From: Pseudomonas sediminis | Lineage (GTDB): Bacteria > Pseudomonadota > Gammaproteobacteria > Pseudomonadales > Pseudomonadaceae | Reading direction: 5' to 3' | Length of the DNA: 64,000 bases | Assembly (NCBI RefSeq): GCF_002741105.1 | Contig: NZ_NIQU01000006.1 | Location: 62,001-126,000, forward strand | Shown: positions 33,289 through 42,834 of the stretch, piece after piece | How the letters are laid out: each line of letters starts with the position of its first letter | Position numbering within the stretch: the stretch's first letter is position 1 | The notes under the pieces: generated by a model | Told to the model about the DNA's origin: nothing | Databases searched by the model: none | What the model saw: the letters and a program-made list of their open reading frames with translations, nothing else | Made by a program: the position numbers and the translations under genes

Positions 33289-34389
33289 TCAGCGATTCAT
33301 TGAACGCTCGGCCAGATAATCGACGAGCGCATCGGCATCGCCACTGAATTCCACCCGCGAGGCCTTGCTGTCGCGCTGATAGGCATACATGGGGTCGTAG
33401 TACTCCCTTAACAGGCTGTCTATCCAGCCCCGATGCAGATCGACCGACCCCGTGCTGCGCTGAGCGTCCAGCGCCTCCTTCATCAGGCCGCGCAGACGTG
33501 CATGACGCTCGCCACCCAGGCGCCGCTGGATGTTATCCAGGCTCTGCAACAGGCGTTCGGCGAAGCGCTCGAAGCCCTGCTCCTGGCCATGTACGGCGAG
33601 AAACTCGGCCGCCAGATCGATCACATAATCACCAAGAATACGCTCGACACGTTTCTCGAAACTGTCCTCGAGCCAGACCATCGGGTATTGCTGCATCCCC
33701 AGATGCAGTGGCCGGGGCAACGAGCAGGTGCCAATCAGACGGCTCTCGTCCTCCAGCACGAACTGCTGCTGGCCGCGGGCACGGCGCTTGAGCAGATCTA
33801 CCGCCAGGCGGTTTTCGAAATCGATCTGCGAGGGCTGACAGGTGGCGCGCTTGCCAAAGCTGGAGCCCCGATGGTTGGCGTGCCCTTCAAGATCGATACT
33901 ATTGGCCAGGCGCGCCACCACTTCGGTCTTGCCGGTGCCGGTCATGCCACCGACGATGACGAAATCGCACTCGGCCACGGCCTGTTCCAGCGTTTCGATC
34001 AGGAACGTACGCATCGCCTTGTAGCCACCGATCACCCTCGGATAATCGATGCCTGCATCCTTCAGCCACTGCTGGACGATCTGCGAGCGCAAACCACCGC
34101 GAAAACAGTACAGGTAGCCATCAGGATGGGCATTCGCGAAGGCGGCCCACGCCTCGACCCGTTGCGCTTTGATCTTGCCGGAAACCAGCTGGTGGCCCAA
34201 CTCGATGGCGGCCTGCTGACCCTTCTGCTTGTAGCAGGTGCCGACCTTTTGCCGCTCGATATCGGTCATCAGCGGCAGACTGATGCTATTGAGGAAGGCG
34301 CCCTTGGTGTACTCCACCGGAGCACGCATATCCATCATCGGCGCGTCATTGAGAAAAAGCTCGCGATAGTCGGCGGTGTTGTCGCGCAT
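33289..34389 (-). CDS. mnmH: tRNA 2-selenouridine synthase SelU/MnmH
   Basis: A 366-aa enzyme that converts 2-thiouridine at the wobble position (U34) of tRNA-Lys/Glu/Gln to 2-selenouridine via a geranylated intermediate. The rhodanese domain in the first ~130 residues has the catalytic Cys in [10 protein letters not shown] (C95); the P-loop GGMTGTGKT is at about 147-155, then [20 protein letters not shown] and [13 protein letters not shown]. Selenium donor is selenophosphate from SelD. Its ATG shares one base with the selD stop codon (TGATG), so the two are translated together. Confidence 0.95.
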   Translation of the reverse strand: MRDNTADYRELFLNDAPMMDMRAPVEYTKGAFLNSISLPLMTDIERQKVGTCYKQKGQQAAIELGHQLVSGKIKAQRVEAWAAFANAHPDGYLYCFRGGLRSQIVQQWLKDAGIDYPRVIGGYKAMRTFLIETLEQAVAECDFVIVGGMTGTGKTEVVARLANSIDLEGHANHRGSSFGKRATCQPSQIDFENRLAVDLLKRRARGQQQFVLEDESRLIGTCSLPRPLHLGMQQYPMVWLEDSFEKRVERILGDYVIDLAAEFLAVHGQEQGFERFAERLLQSLDNIQRRLGGERHARLRGLMKEALDAQRSTGSVDLHRGWIDSLLREYYDPMYAYQRDSKASRVEFSGDADALVDYLAERSMNR

Positions 34390-35423
34390 CAGGCCACCTC
34401 TACCGCGTAACGCTGTCGCTCGATCATCCGGCCAATGGGCGCAAGATCCAGGCCATGCTCGGCCGCCACGGACAAAAACTGCGCCTCGCCCTCAGGGGCC
34501 ACTGCCACCAGCAAACCGCCACTGGTCTGTGGATCACACAGCAGGTTGCGTTGCACTTCGCTGATCGGCGCGATCTTCTCACCATAGCTGTCGAAGTTGC
34601 GCAGCGTACCGCCCGGTACGCAGCCCTCGGCCAGGTAATGCTCGACGCCTGGCAGGCATGGCACGCTCGCATAGTCCAACTGGGCAGTCAGCCCGGCGCC
34701 TTCGGCCATCTCCACCAAGTGGCCGAGCAGGCCAAAACCGGTTACGTCGGTCATCGCCTGCACCCCGGCGAGCTTGCCGAAACGACTACCCGGCTTGTTC
34801 AGGGTGCACATCCAGTCTCGCGCCAGCCCCACATCCTGCTCGCGCAGCTTGGCCTTCTTCTCGGCGGTAGTCAGGATACCGATGCCCAGCGGCTTGGTCA
34901 GATACAGCTTGCAGCCAGCCGAGGCCGTGTCATTGCGTTTCATGTGTCGTTTATCCACTACGCCAGTCACCGCCAGGCCGAAGATTGGCTCTGGCGCATC
35001 GATCGAGTGGCCACCTGCCAGCGGTATGCCAGCCGCATCGCAGACCGCGCGGCCGCCGCGGATCACCTCGCGGGCGACCTCCGGAGCAAGAACGTTGACC
35101 GGCCAGCCGAGAATGGCGATGGCCATCAGCGGCTCGCCGCCCATGGCGTAGATGTCGCTGATGGCGTTAGTGGCGGCGATGCGGCCGAAGTCGAAGGGGT
35201 CATCGACGATGGGCATGAAGAAATCAGTCGTGGAAACTACGCCGCGCTCTTCATCGAGCGCATAGACCGCAGCGTCGTCGCGCGAGGCATTGCCGACCCA
35301 CAGCCGTGGATCGAGGTTCTGGGCGCCGCTGCCCGCCAGGATCACGTCCAGCACCTTGGGAGAAATCTTGCAGCCGCAACCTGCACCGTGGCTGTACTGG
35401 GTCAATCGGATCGGCTCGCTCAT
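34389..35423 (-). CDS. selD: selenide, water dikinase SelD (cysteine form)
   Basis: A 344-aa enzyme making selenophosphate from selenide and ATP. The active site [17 protein letters not shown] carries Cys16 (not selenocysteine) and Lys19; other blocks are [67 protein letters not shown] and [13 protein letters not shown]. The start [13 protein letters not shown] at 35423 matches E. coli. It supplies SelU encoded just downstream; selA/selB are not in the window, so use for selenocysteine cannot be judged. A selenate-type ABC operon is divergent across a 154-base gap. Confidence 0.95.
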   Translation of the reverse strand: MSEPIRLTQYSHGAGCGCKISPKVLDVILAGSGAQNLDPRLWVGNASRDDAAVYALDEERGVVSTTDFFMPIVDDPFDFGRIAATNAISDIYAMGGEPLMAIAILGWPVNVLAPEVAREVIRGGRAVCDAAGIPLAGGHSIDAPEPIFGLAVTGVVDKRHMKRNDTASAGCKLYLTKPLGIGILTTAEKKAKLREQDVGLARDWMCTLNKPGSRFGKLAGVQAMTDVTGFGLLGHLVEMAEGAGLTAQLDYASVPCLPGVEHYLAEGCVPGGTLRNFDSYGEKIAPISEVQRNLLCDPQTSGGLLVAVAPEGEAQFLSVAAEHGLDLAPIGRMIERQRYAVEVA

Positions 35424-35493
35424 GGCATCGCTCTCGGCAAATCGGAAACAAGGCGCGGATTCTAGCAAAGCTGTTCTTTAACCAGCTCGCCCC

Positions 35494-35499
35494 TATAAT
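35494..35499 (+). promoter_or_regulatory. -10 box of the selenate-type ABC operon
   Basis: A perfect TATAAT at 35494-35499, 78 bases before the binding-protein ATG, in the selD/ABC divergent region. The -35 region (around 35471-35476, CTGTTC at 17-base spacing) is poor, so an activator may be involved. Confidence 0.5.
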
Positions 35500-35577
35500 C
35501 GCCCGCGTCTCGACTACCCTCAGCAGGCGCACCTGCGCCACTGCGAACCTTTTCCGCCATTGAACCGGAGAATCTTC

Positions 35578-36420
35578 ATGTTCAAACATATCCTGGCCCT
35601 GGCCGCCGGCTTGACCCTGTCCTTTTCCGTTGTCGCCGCCGACGTTCTCAAGGTTTCGGCCATCCCTGACGAGGCGCCCACCGAGCTGCTGCGCAAGTTC
35701 AAACCGTTGGGTGCCTACCTGGAACAGGAACTGGGCATGAAGGTTGAATTCGTGCCGGTGGCTGACTACGCCGCGGTGGTCGAAGCACTGGCCGCCGACC
35801 GTATCGACATGGCCTGGCTGGGCGGTTTCACTTTCGTGCAGGCGCGCCTGAAAACGGGCAACGCTGTGCCGCTGGTGCAGCGCGAGCAGGATGCCGAGTT
35901 CACCAGCAAGTTCATCACTGCCGATCCGGCGGTCAAATCCCTGCAGGATCTCAAGGGCAAGACCTTCGCCTTCGGCTCCGTGTCCTCCACCTCCGGCAGC
36001 CTGATGCCGCGCTACTTCATGCTGCAGGACGGCATCAAGCCGGAAGACTTCTTCAGCCGCGTGGCCTACTCCGGTGCTCACGACGCTACTGCAGCCTGGG
36101 TCCAGGCCGGCAAGGCCGACGCCGGCGTGCTCAACGCCTCGGTGTGGCAGAAGCTGGTGGACGCCAAGAAGATCGATACCGACAAGGTCAAGGTCTTCGC
36201 CACCACCCCCACCTACTACGACTACAACTGGACGGTGCGCGGCAACCTCGACCCGGCGCTGCAGGAGAAGATCAAGACCGCCTTCCTCGCCCTCGACCCG
36301 GCCAAGCCGGAGCAGAAGGCGATTCTCGACCTGCAGGCCGCCAGCCGCTTCATCGAAACCAAGCCTGAGAACTATGCAGGCATCGAGGAAGCCGCTCGTG
36401 CCGCCGGCCTGTTGAAGTGA
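35578..36420 (+). CDS. putative selenate ABC transporter, periplasmic binding protein (PhnD-like)
   Basis: A 280-aa exported solute-binding protein of the PhnD family. Signal peptide [20 protein letters not shown] then [18 protein letters not shown]. Blocks are [49 protein letters not shown], and [13 protein letters not shown]. Phosphonate/phosphite binding proteins share the fold; the genomic link with selD-selU is the basis for the selenate assignment used for this subgroup, which rests on context, not on a tested substrate. CCGGAGAATC precedes the ATG. First gene of a four-gene operon whose next start overlaps its stop. Confidence 0.85.
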   Translation: MFKHILALAAGLTLSFSVVAADVLKVSAIPDEAPTELLRKFKPLGAYLEQELGMKVEFVPVADYAAVVEALAADRIDMAWLGGFTFVQARLKTGNAVPLVQREQDAEFTSKFITADPAVKSLQDLKGKTFAFGSVSSTSGSLMPRYFMLQDGIKPEDFFSRVAYSGAHDATAAWVQAGKADAGVLNASVWQKLVDAKKIDTDKVKVFATTPTYYDYNWTVRGNLDPALQEKIKTAFLALDPAKPEQKAILDLQAASRFIETKPENYAGIEEAARAAGLLK

Positions 36421-37217
36421 GCATCGCCCTGCGTGGCGTGGGCCTGGCCCACGCCAACGGCAAGGTCGCGCTGGAAAATATCGATCTAGAGGTCAGCCCC
36501 GGCGAACGGGTGGCCATCATCGGCCCCTCGGGCGCCGGCAAGACCACCCTGCTGCGCCTGCTGGCCACCAGCTTGCAACCCACGCGCGGCGAGTTCGACC
36601 TGCTGCAGCACAACCCCTGGCGCCTGGCTGCAAGCCAGCGCCAACGCCTGCGCGCACGCATCGGCCTGATCCACCAGGCACCGCCACTGCCGCCGCGCCA
36701 GCGCGTGGTCACTGCCGTGCTGGCCGGCAAGCTTGGCCAGTGGTCAGTGGCCAAGGGCCTGCTCAACCTGCTGCATCCGCTGGATGCCAGCGCTGCCCAG
36801 GCCGCCCTGGCGCGGCTGGACATCGCCGACAAGCTCTACCAGCGTTGCGATCAGCTTTCCGGCGGTCAGTTGCAGCGCGTCGGCATCGCCCGCGTGCTGT
36901 ATCAGGCGCCGGAACTGATCCTCGCTGATGAACCCGTCTCAGCCATGGACCCGGTGCTAGCCGGACATACCCTGGCCGTGCTCAACCGCGAAGCTGCCGA
37001 GCGCGGCATGACCCTGTTGGCCAGCCTGCATGCCGTCGACCTGGCGCTGGCGCACTTCCCTCGGGTGATAGGTATTCGCGACGGGCGCATCGCCTTCGAC
37101 CTGCCCACCGAGCAGGTGCAACCTGCCCAGCTGCAAGCCCTGTACGCCAATGAACAGCTGCAGGCCACGCCCAGCTCACCCGTACAGCCGCAACCGACGC
37201 ATATCCCGCGATGCTGA
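36417..37217 (+). CDS. putative selenate ABC transporter, ATP-binding protein (PhnC-like)
   Basis: A 266-aa ABC ATPase: Walker [13 protein letters not shown]-loop [15 protein letters not shown], signature [18 protein letters not shown], Walker [15 protein letters not shown] and switch His in [11 protein letters not shown]. The PP-rich Q-loop and NLLHPLD region resemble PhnC. It drives uptake through the two permeases downstream. It starts with GTG overlapping the binding-protein TGA (GTGA), indicating coupled translation, and overlaps the next gene by seven bases. Confidence 0.88.
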   Translation: MSIALRGVGLAHANGKVALENIDLEVSPGERVAIIGPSGAGKTTLLRLLATSLQPTRGEFDLLQHNPWRLAASQRQRLRARIGLIHQAPPLPPRQRVVTAVLAGKLGQWSVAKGLLNLLHPLDASAAQAALARLDIADKLYQRCDQLSGGQLQRVGIARVLYQAPELILADEPVSAMDPVLAGHTLAVLNREAAERGMTLLASLHAVDLALAHFPRVIGIRDGRIAFDLPTEQVQPAQLQALYANEQLQATPSSPVQPQPTHIPRC

Positions 37218-38038
37218 CCACCGCCCCACGCGACCCCGCCGCACTGCCGCGTCTGCTGATCACCCTGCTGGCGCTGCTGTTGCTGTGGCCGGGCCTGAGC
37301 CTGAGCGAGCTGGACCTGGTCGTGCTGGTCGATGGCGATAACACCCGCGCCATGGGCAACTTCCTCGACGGTTTCTGGCCGCCCGCACATGATGGCGATT
37401 TCCTCGCCCTGCTAGGCCGCGCCACGCTGGAAACCCTGGCCATCGCCACCGCCGGCATGAGCCTGGCGCTGCTGATCGCCATTCCCGCCGCGCTGCTGGC
37501 CAGCCGCGCGCTGTCGCTGTCAGCCGTGCACCGTGGTGGTCGCCCGGCCTGGTGGGCGAACCTGGCGCGCTGGCCGGTGCGCGGCCTGCTGATCTTCCTG
37601 CGCAGCGTGCCGGAGATCGTCTGGGCGCTGCTGTTCGTGCGCGCCGTCGGCCTCGGCCCGACTGCCGGGGTGCTGGCCATCGCCATCACCTACGCCGGTA
37701 TGCTCGGTAAGGTGTATGCGGAAATCTTCGAGTCGGTCGACGCTCGTCCCGCCCGCGCGCTGCTGGGTGCCGGCAGCAGCCGCCTGGCCGCTTTCGCCTA
37801 CGGCGTGCTCCCCAATGCCGCCGGGGAAATGCTGTCCTACACCGTGTACCGCTGGGAGTGCGCCATCCGCGCCTCGGTGGTGATGGGCTTCGTCGGCGCC
37901 GGTGGCCTGGGCCAGCAGATCGACCTGTCACTGCGCATGTTCTCTGGCGGCGAAGTAGCCAGCATGCTGCTCACCTTCCTGCTGCTGGTGCTACTGGCCG
38001 ACCAATTCAGCCGCCTGCTGCGCGCGAGGCTGACATGA
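37211..38038 (+). CDS. putative selenate ABC transporter, permease 1 (PhnE-like)
   Basis: A 275-aa inner-membrane permease with about six helices. The ABC permease EAA loop is seen as [25 protein letters not shown] and the PhnE end block as [28 protein letters not shown]. It begins inside the ATPase gene and ends in ATGA with the next permease gene, so the operon is tightly coupled. It is homologous to the following permease, with which it would form a heterodimer. Confidence 0.87.
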   Translation: MLTTAPRDPAALPRLLITLLALLLLWPGLSLSELDLVVLVDGDNTRAMGNFLDGFWPPAHDGDFLALLGRATLETLAIATAGMSLALLIAIPAALLASRALSLSAVHRGGRPAWWANLARWPVRGLLIFLRSVPEIVWALLFVRAVGLGPTAGVLAIAITYAGMLGKVYAEIFESVDARPARALLGAGSSRLAAFAYGVLPNAAGEMLSYTVYRWECAIRASVVMGFVGAGGLGQQIDLSLRMFSGGEVASMLLTFLLLVLLADQFSRLLRARLT

Positions 38039-38796
38039 GAGCCGGCAACCTGATCCCGCTCGCTGCCCTCCTCGCCGCGGTGGTTGCCTCGTTCCTCTAT
38101 CTGGGCATCGACCTCGCCTCCCTGGTCGCCGGCGACAGCTTGGCGCAGATGGGCCAGTACGCCAGCGGCTTCCTGCAACCGGACTTTTCCACCGCGCACC
38201 TGCAGGCCATTGGCCGTGGCGCGCTGGAAACCCTGGCCATGTCCGCCATCGGCACCCTGCTCGCCGCCCTGCTCGGCCTGGCCCTGGCCTTGCCGGCCGC
38301 CGGGCGTTTCGGCGGCGTCGCCCTGCATGCCACACGGCTACTGCTCAATGCCCTGCGCGCCATCCCTGAGCTGGTGTGGGCGGCGCTGATGGTGCTGGCC
38401 GCCGGCCTCGGCCCCAACGCCGGCACCCTGGCCCTAGCCCTGCACACCGCAGGCGTGCTCGGCCGCCTGTTCGCCGAAGCGCTGGAAAACACACCACGCG
38501 AACCGGCCGACGCCATCCGCGAAAGCGGCGGCGGACGCATGGTCGCCTTCTGCTACGGCACCCTGCCGGGCGTCTGGCCACAACTGGTGGCGTACACCCT
38601 GTACCGCTGGGAGAACAACATCCGCATGGCCAGCGTGCTCGGCTTCGTCGGTGCCGGCGGCCTGGGGCAGATGCTCTACCTGTCGCTCAGCCTATTCCAG
38701 GAAGCGCAGGCGGCAACGGTAATCCTGGCCATGCTCCTGCTGGTGTTGGCGGTGGATGCACTCAGTGGCTGGACGCGGCAGCGCTGGGTGAGTTGA
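38035..38796 (+). CDS. putative selenate ABC transporter, permease 2 (PhnE-like)
   Basis: A 253-aa permease with the EAA loop NTPREPADAIRESGGGRMVAFCYGTLP and the terminal block [28 protein letters not shown], then a last helix AMLLLVLAVDALSGWTRQRWVS. The ATG overlaps the previous stop (ATGA), so the upstream extension of this frame is not used. Its 3' end recurs twice downstream as degenerate fragments at 41517-41728 and 42655-42823, evidence of past duplication of this gene. Confidence 0.87.
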   Translation: MRAGNLIPLAALLAAVVASFLYLGIDLASLVAGDSLAQMGQYASGFLQPDFSTAHLQAIGRGALETLAMSAIGTLLAALLGLALALPAAGRFGGVALHATRLLLNALRAIPELVWAALMVLAAGLGPNAGTLALALHTAGVLGRLFAEALENTPREPADAIRESGGGRMVAFCYGTLPGVWPQLVAYTLYRWENNIRMASVLGFVGAGGLGQMLYLSLSLFQEAQAATVILAMLLLVLAVDALSGWTRQRWVS

Positions 38797-38800
38797 GTTG

Positions 38801-38863
38801 TTCACCATCAGCGCCTACACGATCTATCGCATGCCAGACACCGCAACCACCATCGACAGCTGA
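38801..38863 (+). pseudogene. fragment of the lipoprotein gene found at 41924-42625
   Basis: Twenty codons read FTISAYTIYRMPDTATTIDS and then a stop. They match SAYAIYRMPDTATK in the intact lipoprotein (about residues 59-72), also at nucleotide level. The fragment begins four bases after the permease stop codon, so permease and lipoprotein sequences were joined by rearrangement here. Confidence 0.75.
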
Positions 38864-39085
38864 CCCATCCGCTACGAGACTCTCCCGCAGTTGTAAACGC
38901 AACCGTCGATCCATCGGCAACGGACTCTCGACGGAGAGGTCTGGCGATGACGTGTAATGGCGCACGTGCACTAGCCAAAAGATGCCCAAAGCCCGACGTC
39001 GCAACTCATGACGCCCGACCTGGCTTCATCACCTCCCCCACGCCTTTCGGCAAAACCTTCACGCGCATGATTGATTTATACATTT
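38864..39085. other. non-coding gap before the TonB receptor gene
   Basis: No frame with family support was found. The first part is G+C-rich and may be worn remnant sequence. The last 40 bases turn A+T-rich and hold the promoter region and the Fur-like site of the receptor gene. Confidence 0.5.
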
Positions 39086-39104
39086 AGTAATAATTATCAT
39101 TAAT
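39086..39104. promoter_or_regulatory. Fur-box-like site
   Basis: AGTAATAATTATCATTAAT matches the 19-base Fur consensus GATAATGATAATCATTATC at 13 positions by hand alignment. It lies 26 bases before the TonB-dependent receptor ATG in an A+T-rich stretch, the usual place for iron repression. Confidence 0.5.
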
Positions 39105-39129
39105 AAATTCTAAAACGATAAGAGCCATC

Positions 39130-41301
39130 ATGCACAACAGGAATAAGAACGCTCTGCTGGGTCTTCTGCTTGCCAGCTGCAGCGCACCGCTTGCCGCCCA
39201 GGTCATCAGCCTGGAATCCATGGAAATCTCCAGCGCCCCCATCGAGGACGCCGTACAGCGCGCCCACGCGGAAAGACGCAATGCGAGCCATTCGAAAACG
39301 GTGATCGAGGCCGAGCAACTCAACCAGTTTGGCGACCAGCCGCTGGGCGATGCCCTGCGCCGTCTGGTCGGCGTCTCCTTCGCCGGCGCCAACCGCGCCC
39401 GTGAAGTGCAGTTGCGCGGCATCGGCCCTGAGTATGCGCAGGTGTTGGTCAATGGCCGACGCATCCTCGATGCCAACTCCAAGCGCAGCGTGCAGCTGGA
39501 TCGCATCCCCAGTTCGCTGGTCGAGCGCGTGGAAATCATCCGCTCGCCGCTGGCCAGTCAGGAGGGCCAAGGCGCTGCAGGCACCGTCAATATCATTCTC
39601 AAGCAGCGCGCCAAGAGCGGTAACGGCGAGATCGGTATCGGTGCCGGGCATATGGAAAGCAACGGTGGCCTGGGAGATGCCACCGTCTTCTACAGCCTGG
39701 GCAACGACAACGTCACGCTGAACCTGGCCGGCGGCGTGCAATTGCAGCGCCGCAACGAAAGCAAGGACTCGCTGGTGTTCAACAATAGCGGCGCCAATGG
39801 CGGTGAACTGGGCACCAACGAGCGTCGCTTCGAGCAAGGCAACTTCCTGCCGTCGCTGGAGCTGCGCCTGAACGACGACAACCGCCTGAACTTCCAGCTC
39901 GATTACCTGAAGACCACCGAATACCGCGACGACATCGCCGCCGAGCTGGAAACTGCGCAGAACGCGGTGCGTCGTACCGAGTTCGAGGACCGCGAGCGCA
40001 AGCGTACCAACCTCGGCCTGCTCAGCGACTGGACGCACCAGTGGAGCGACGACACCGAGCTGCTGCTGAGCCTCGACTTGCAGAAGGCCGACGAGGACAC
40101 CACCCGCGACGCCAAACGCTACAGGGCCAACGGCACCCTGGATCGCACGCGCCTGCGTGACGAGAACATCCACATGACCTCGGTCTCGCCCACCCTCAAG
40201 GTCAAGACGCTGCTCGACGCCCACAGCCTCGAATGGGGCGCCGGGGCGCGCCGCGAAACCCGCGAGGAAGACAACAGCAACATCGAGAATGGCGTGGTCC
40301 GCCCCATCAATGCCGCGCGCACCTACCAGATCCGTGAAGACATCACCCACCTGTTCGCCCAGGACACCTGGCTGCTGCCCTGGGGCGACAGCCTGACCTA
40401 CGGCCTGCGCCTGGAAGACGCCCACACCCGCACCCGCGACTTCAACGGTGCCAAGCAGCAGACCAGCAAGCTCAGCCCGTTGCCGTCGATCAGCTACCTC
40501 GGCCATCTCAGTGCCAACACCGACTGGCGCCTGGGTATCGCCCGCACGCTGCGCCGGCCCGATCTGCGCGAGCTGAGCCCGACCGTCACCACTGACTCCG
40601 GCACCCTGGCCCGGCCCGATACCGGTGGCAACCCGGGGATGACACCGGAATCCATCTGGGGCGTCGACCTGGGGCTGGATCACTTCTTCAACGACCAGCG
40701 CGGCCTGCTCTCGGCCAACCTGTTCCACCGCCAGTTCAGTGACAAGATCGAAAACGTGCTCAGCGAGCAGAGCAACGGCCGCTGGCTGAGCCGCCCGGAG
40801 AACGCCGGCGACGGCCAGGCCAGCGGCCTGGAACTGGAAGCGCGCGCGCCACTGGACGTGCTCGGCTTGCCGCAACTGACGCTATGGTCCAACGCCACCG
40901 CCGTGCACACCCGCCTGAAGAGCGAAGCCACCGGCGAAACCCGACGCTTCCTCGATCAGCCGGACTACCTGTTCAACGCCGGCGCCGACTACTACCTGGC
41001 CAGCCTGCGCACCACCTTCGGCGTCAACTACAACTGGAACAGCGGCTACAACCAGAAGTATCGACTGACTTCGGGCCAGACGGCAGAAGCGGATCAGGAC
41101 GCAGTTGGCCGTGTCGATATCTCCGCGCGCACCCAACTCAGCGAGAACACCAGCCTCAACCTGTCGGTGCTCAACCTGTTCGCCCAGAACGAGGACAGCC
41201 GCGCCACAACCTACGGCGCCAATGGCCTGTTGGAAAGCAACAGCCTGACCGAGGAAGGCACCTACCGCACCTTCTACGTGCGTGTGCAAACCGCGTTCTG
41301 A
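39130..41301 (+). CDS. TonB-dependent outer membrane receptor
   Basis: A 723-aa outer-membrane receptor. Signal peptide MHNRNKNALLGLLLASCSAPLAA; plug domain at about 60-165 (GDALRRLVGVSFAGANRAREVQLRG, YAQVLVNGRRI, LVERVEIIRSPLASQEGQGAAGTVNIILK); then a 22-strand barrel ending in VRVQTAF with a terminal Phe. No N-terminal signalling (STN) domain. The Fur-like site suggests an iron-siderophore or heme substrate; no siderophore genes or TonB are adjacent. It is inserted in a rearranged segment next to the selenate-type ABC operon, but a role in selenium uptake has no support. A terminator follows. Confidence 0.9.
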   Translation: MHNRNKNALLGLLLASCSAPLAAQVISLESMEISSAPIEDAVQRAHAERRNASHSKTVIEAEQLNQFGDQPLGDALRRLVGVSFAGANRAREVQLRGIGPEYAQVLVNGRRILDANSKRSVQLDRIPSSLVERVEIIRSPLASQEGQGAAGTVNIILKQRAKSGNGEIGIGAGHMESNGGLGDATVFYSLGNDNVTLNLAGGVQLQRRNESKDSLVFNNSGANGGELGTNERRFEQGNFLPSLELRLNDDNRLNFQLDYLKTTEYRDDIAAELETAQNAVRRTEFEDRERKRTNLGLLSDWTHQWSDDTELLLSLDLQKADEDTTRDAKRYRANGTLDRTRLRDENIHMTSVSPTLKVKTLLDAHSLEWGAGARRETREEDNSNIENGVVRPINAARTYQIREDITHLFAQDTWLLPWGDSLTYGLRLEDAHTRTRDFNGAKQQTSKLSPLPSISYLGHLSANTDWRLGIARTLRRPDLRELSPTVTTDSGTLARPDTGGNPGMTPESIWGVDLGLDHFFNDQRGLLSANLFHRQFSDKIENVLSEQSNGRWLSRPENAGDGQASGLELEARAPLDVLGLPQLTLWSNATAVHTRLKSEATGETRRFLDQPDYLFNAGADYYLASLRTTFGVNYNWNSGYNQKYRLTSGQTAEADQDAVGRVDISARTQLSENTSLNLSVLNLFAQNEDSRATTYGANGLLESNSLTEEGTYRTFYVRVQTAF

Positions 41302-41320
41302 TTGTTCGCGCTGCACCCAG

Positions 41321-41355
41321 AGGCCCCCGATGCGCCAGCGTCGGGGGCCTTTTTC
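41321..41355 (+). terminator. rho-independent terminator of the TonB receptor gene
   Basis: AGGCCCCCGA and TCGGGGGCCT form a perfect 10-bp stem around a 10-base loop, followed by TTTTCG, 19 bases after the receptor stop. Confidence 0.9.
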
Positions 41356-41516
41356 GTTCTGGTAACGTCGGCATCAAGACCCTACAGATTCCACAGCCCC
41401 AGTCCTGAACGGAAGCAACGCCATCAGCCTCTGGGCGACCAAAACAAGCTGGAAGTTGCGACCGTCTGTGCCGAGGCGCGCCCCCAACAGCGCCGCGCTG
41501 GTCACAAAGAGTTTTG

Positions 41517-41728
41517 ACCATGCTTTTGATGGTGCTGGCCGTGGATGATGGGCAGAGTATGGGAATCCGGATGACAGACAGCTATCGGCAAAAAATAGTC
41601 GGCAACCCAATAAATAGATCTGTCCCCCTTTTCGCTGCGGAGTCCCCTTTTCGCTGATGCTCGGTAATAGAAATACGTGGTCTATCCACCGATTACTCAG
41701 TGACTGGGCGCGGCAGCGGTGGGTGTAA
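41517..41728 (+). pseudogene. remnant of the permease 3' end (copy A), split by about 140 bases
   Basis: 41517-41546 reads TMLLMVLAVD, matching AMLLLVLAVD of the permease at 38035-38796. 41690-41728 reads RLLSDWARQRWV then stop, matching ALSGWTRQRWVS at the end of the same protein, with near-identical bases. The 143 bases between the two halves contain a direct repeat of CCCCTTTTCGCTG and have no counterpart in the intact gene, so they are an insertion. The functional lipoprotein gene follows 196 bases later. Confidence 0.75.
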
Positions 41729-41923
41729 GCGCGGTAGCGCAATATCGATGTTCTGCTTGCAGCCTGAGCGCGCAGCGGGCACTTGCTCAGACCTACCAAG
41801 GCAGACATTGAAAACGCCCGACGCTTGAGCCAGCATGCGTAGCCCATGGCCATCATGCGTCGCCGGCTCGCGCAGATGCCTGGCCATGAGCCAACAGACC
41901 TTTTCCCGACAACAGGATGTCGT

Positions 41924-42625
41924 ATGCGCGCTCTCAAATACCTTCTCGTCGCCGCCCCACTGATCATTGCAGGCTGCGCCAGTCAGCCTTCGCTGCCACC
42001 ACCGGAATTCCCCGGCATCGAGCAATCCGACAAGATCGTCATCCACGATCAACGCCCCAGCAGTGAAAGCGAGAAGGAGATCTTCAGCTTGCTGGTCACC
42101 AGCAGCGCCTATGCCATCTACCGTATGCCGGACACCGCCACCAAGCCCACAGGCCCGCGACTGCTGGCTCATCGGGCTTATGAGGCCTTTCCGGAGCTGG
42201 GCAGCCAACCCGCCATCAACGTTCATCACTTCGTGACCTACGCCAACCTGCAATCGCAGTTGCGCAAAAGCTCGCTGGTCTTAGGGCTGACCGGCCCGAT
42301 TGGCGTCGCCATCCTCAGCCGTCAGGAGCTACCTGTCGGCGAAGTCCTGACAACCCGGATCGACAGCAGCATCTTCGACAAAACTGCAGGAGGCGAGGAA
42401 TACACCCGCGCCTTCTTCAGCGCAGAAGAAAACCCAGAGAAGTCGCCGGTCAACCTCATCTACATCGACGCGGAAATGCTCGGCCAACGAGTTGCCAGCC
42501 GCTGCCTGGTGCCACCGATAGAGGGTAAGCCCAACCTGTTCCTGGTCGAGGCAATCGACATGTGCATCGCCAATCACCTCGCGCTGTACAGCACCGAGGC
42601 CGCTAAGGAGACGACCGCCAAGTAG
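41924..42625 (+). CDS. hypothetical lipoprotein, 233 aa
   Basis: Begins MRALKYLLVAAPLIIAGC: a lipoprotein signal peptide with lipobox IIAG-C at residue 18. The mature protein (SQPSLPPPEFPGIEQSDKI, then VIHDQRPSSESEKEIFSLL, HHFVTYANLQSQLRKSSLV, LIYIDAEMLGQRVASRC) is mixed alpha/beta and unrecognised. AGGA precedes the ATG at 41924. The protein is probably anchored in the inner or outer membrane, facing the periplasm. A 20-codon copy of its middle part lies at 38801-38863, so the gene took part in the local duplications. Function unknown. Confidence 0.75.
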   Translation: MRALKYLLVAAPLIIAGCASQPSLPPPEFPGIEQSDKIVIHDQRPSSESEKEIFSLLVTSSAYAIYRMPDTATKPTGPRLLAHRAYEAFPELGSQPAINVHHFVTYANLQSQLRKSSLVLGLTGPIGVAILSRQELPVGEVLTTRIDSSIFDKTAGGEEYTRAFFSAEENPEKSPVNLIYIDAEMLGQRVASRCLVPPIEGKPNLFLVEAIDMCIANHLALYSTEAAKETTAK

Positions 42626-42654
42626 GTCAGAGCCAGACAGCAGCCTGTCGATGG

Positions 42655-42823
42655 ATGGGTTTCTGTTACGGCACGCGGCCCACAGGCAGCGCGCTTGGCT
42701 TCATCGGTTGCTATGGCTTGGGGCAGATGCTTGATGTGTCGCTCAACCCGTTTCAGGACCTGACGGGCACGGTGAATGCCGGCCATGTTACTGGTGCTGG
42801 CAGTAGACGGGTTGAGTGGGTGA
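42655..42823 (+). pseudogene. remnant of the permease 3' end (copy B), frameshifted
   Basis: FCYGT, then ALGFIGCYGLGQMLDVSLNPFQ, match FCYGT...[22 protein letters not shown] of the intact permease; a frameshift later AMLLVLAVDGLSG and stop match AMLLLVLAVDALSG. About 60 bases between the first two blocks are deleted. It starts 29 bases after the lipoprotein stop. Clearly non-functional. Confidence 0.8.
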
Positions 42824-42834
42824 ACTTGGGGTGA

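Noticed and set aside
35578..38796. Phosphonate uptake operon (phnCDE)
   Set aside because: The fold families match, but no phosphonate-degrading genes are nearby and the divergent selD-selU pair fits the selenate-type subgroup better.
39100..40875. 591-codon open frame on the minus strand
   Set aside because: It lies wholly opposite the TonB receptor gene, which has signal peptide, plug and barrel features. Long antisense frames are expected in G+C-rich codon-biased DNA, and the product shows no family.
39130..42625. TonB receptor and lipoprotein as parts of a selenate uptake system
   Set aside because: Adjacent only; a Fur-like site, a terminator and fragmentary duplicated DNA separate them from the transporter operon.
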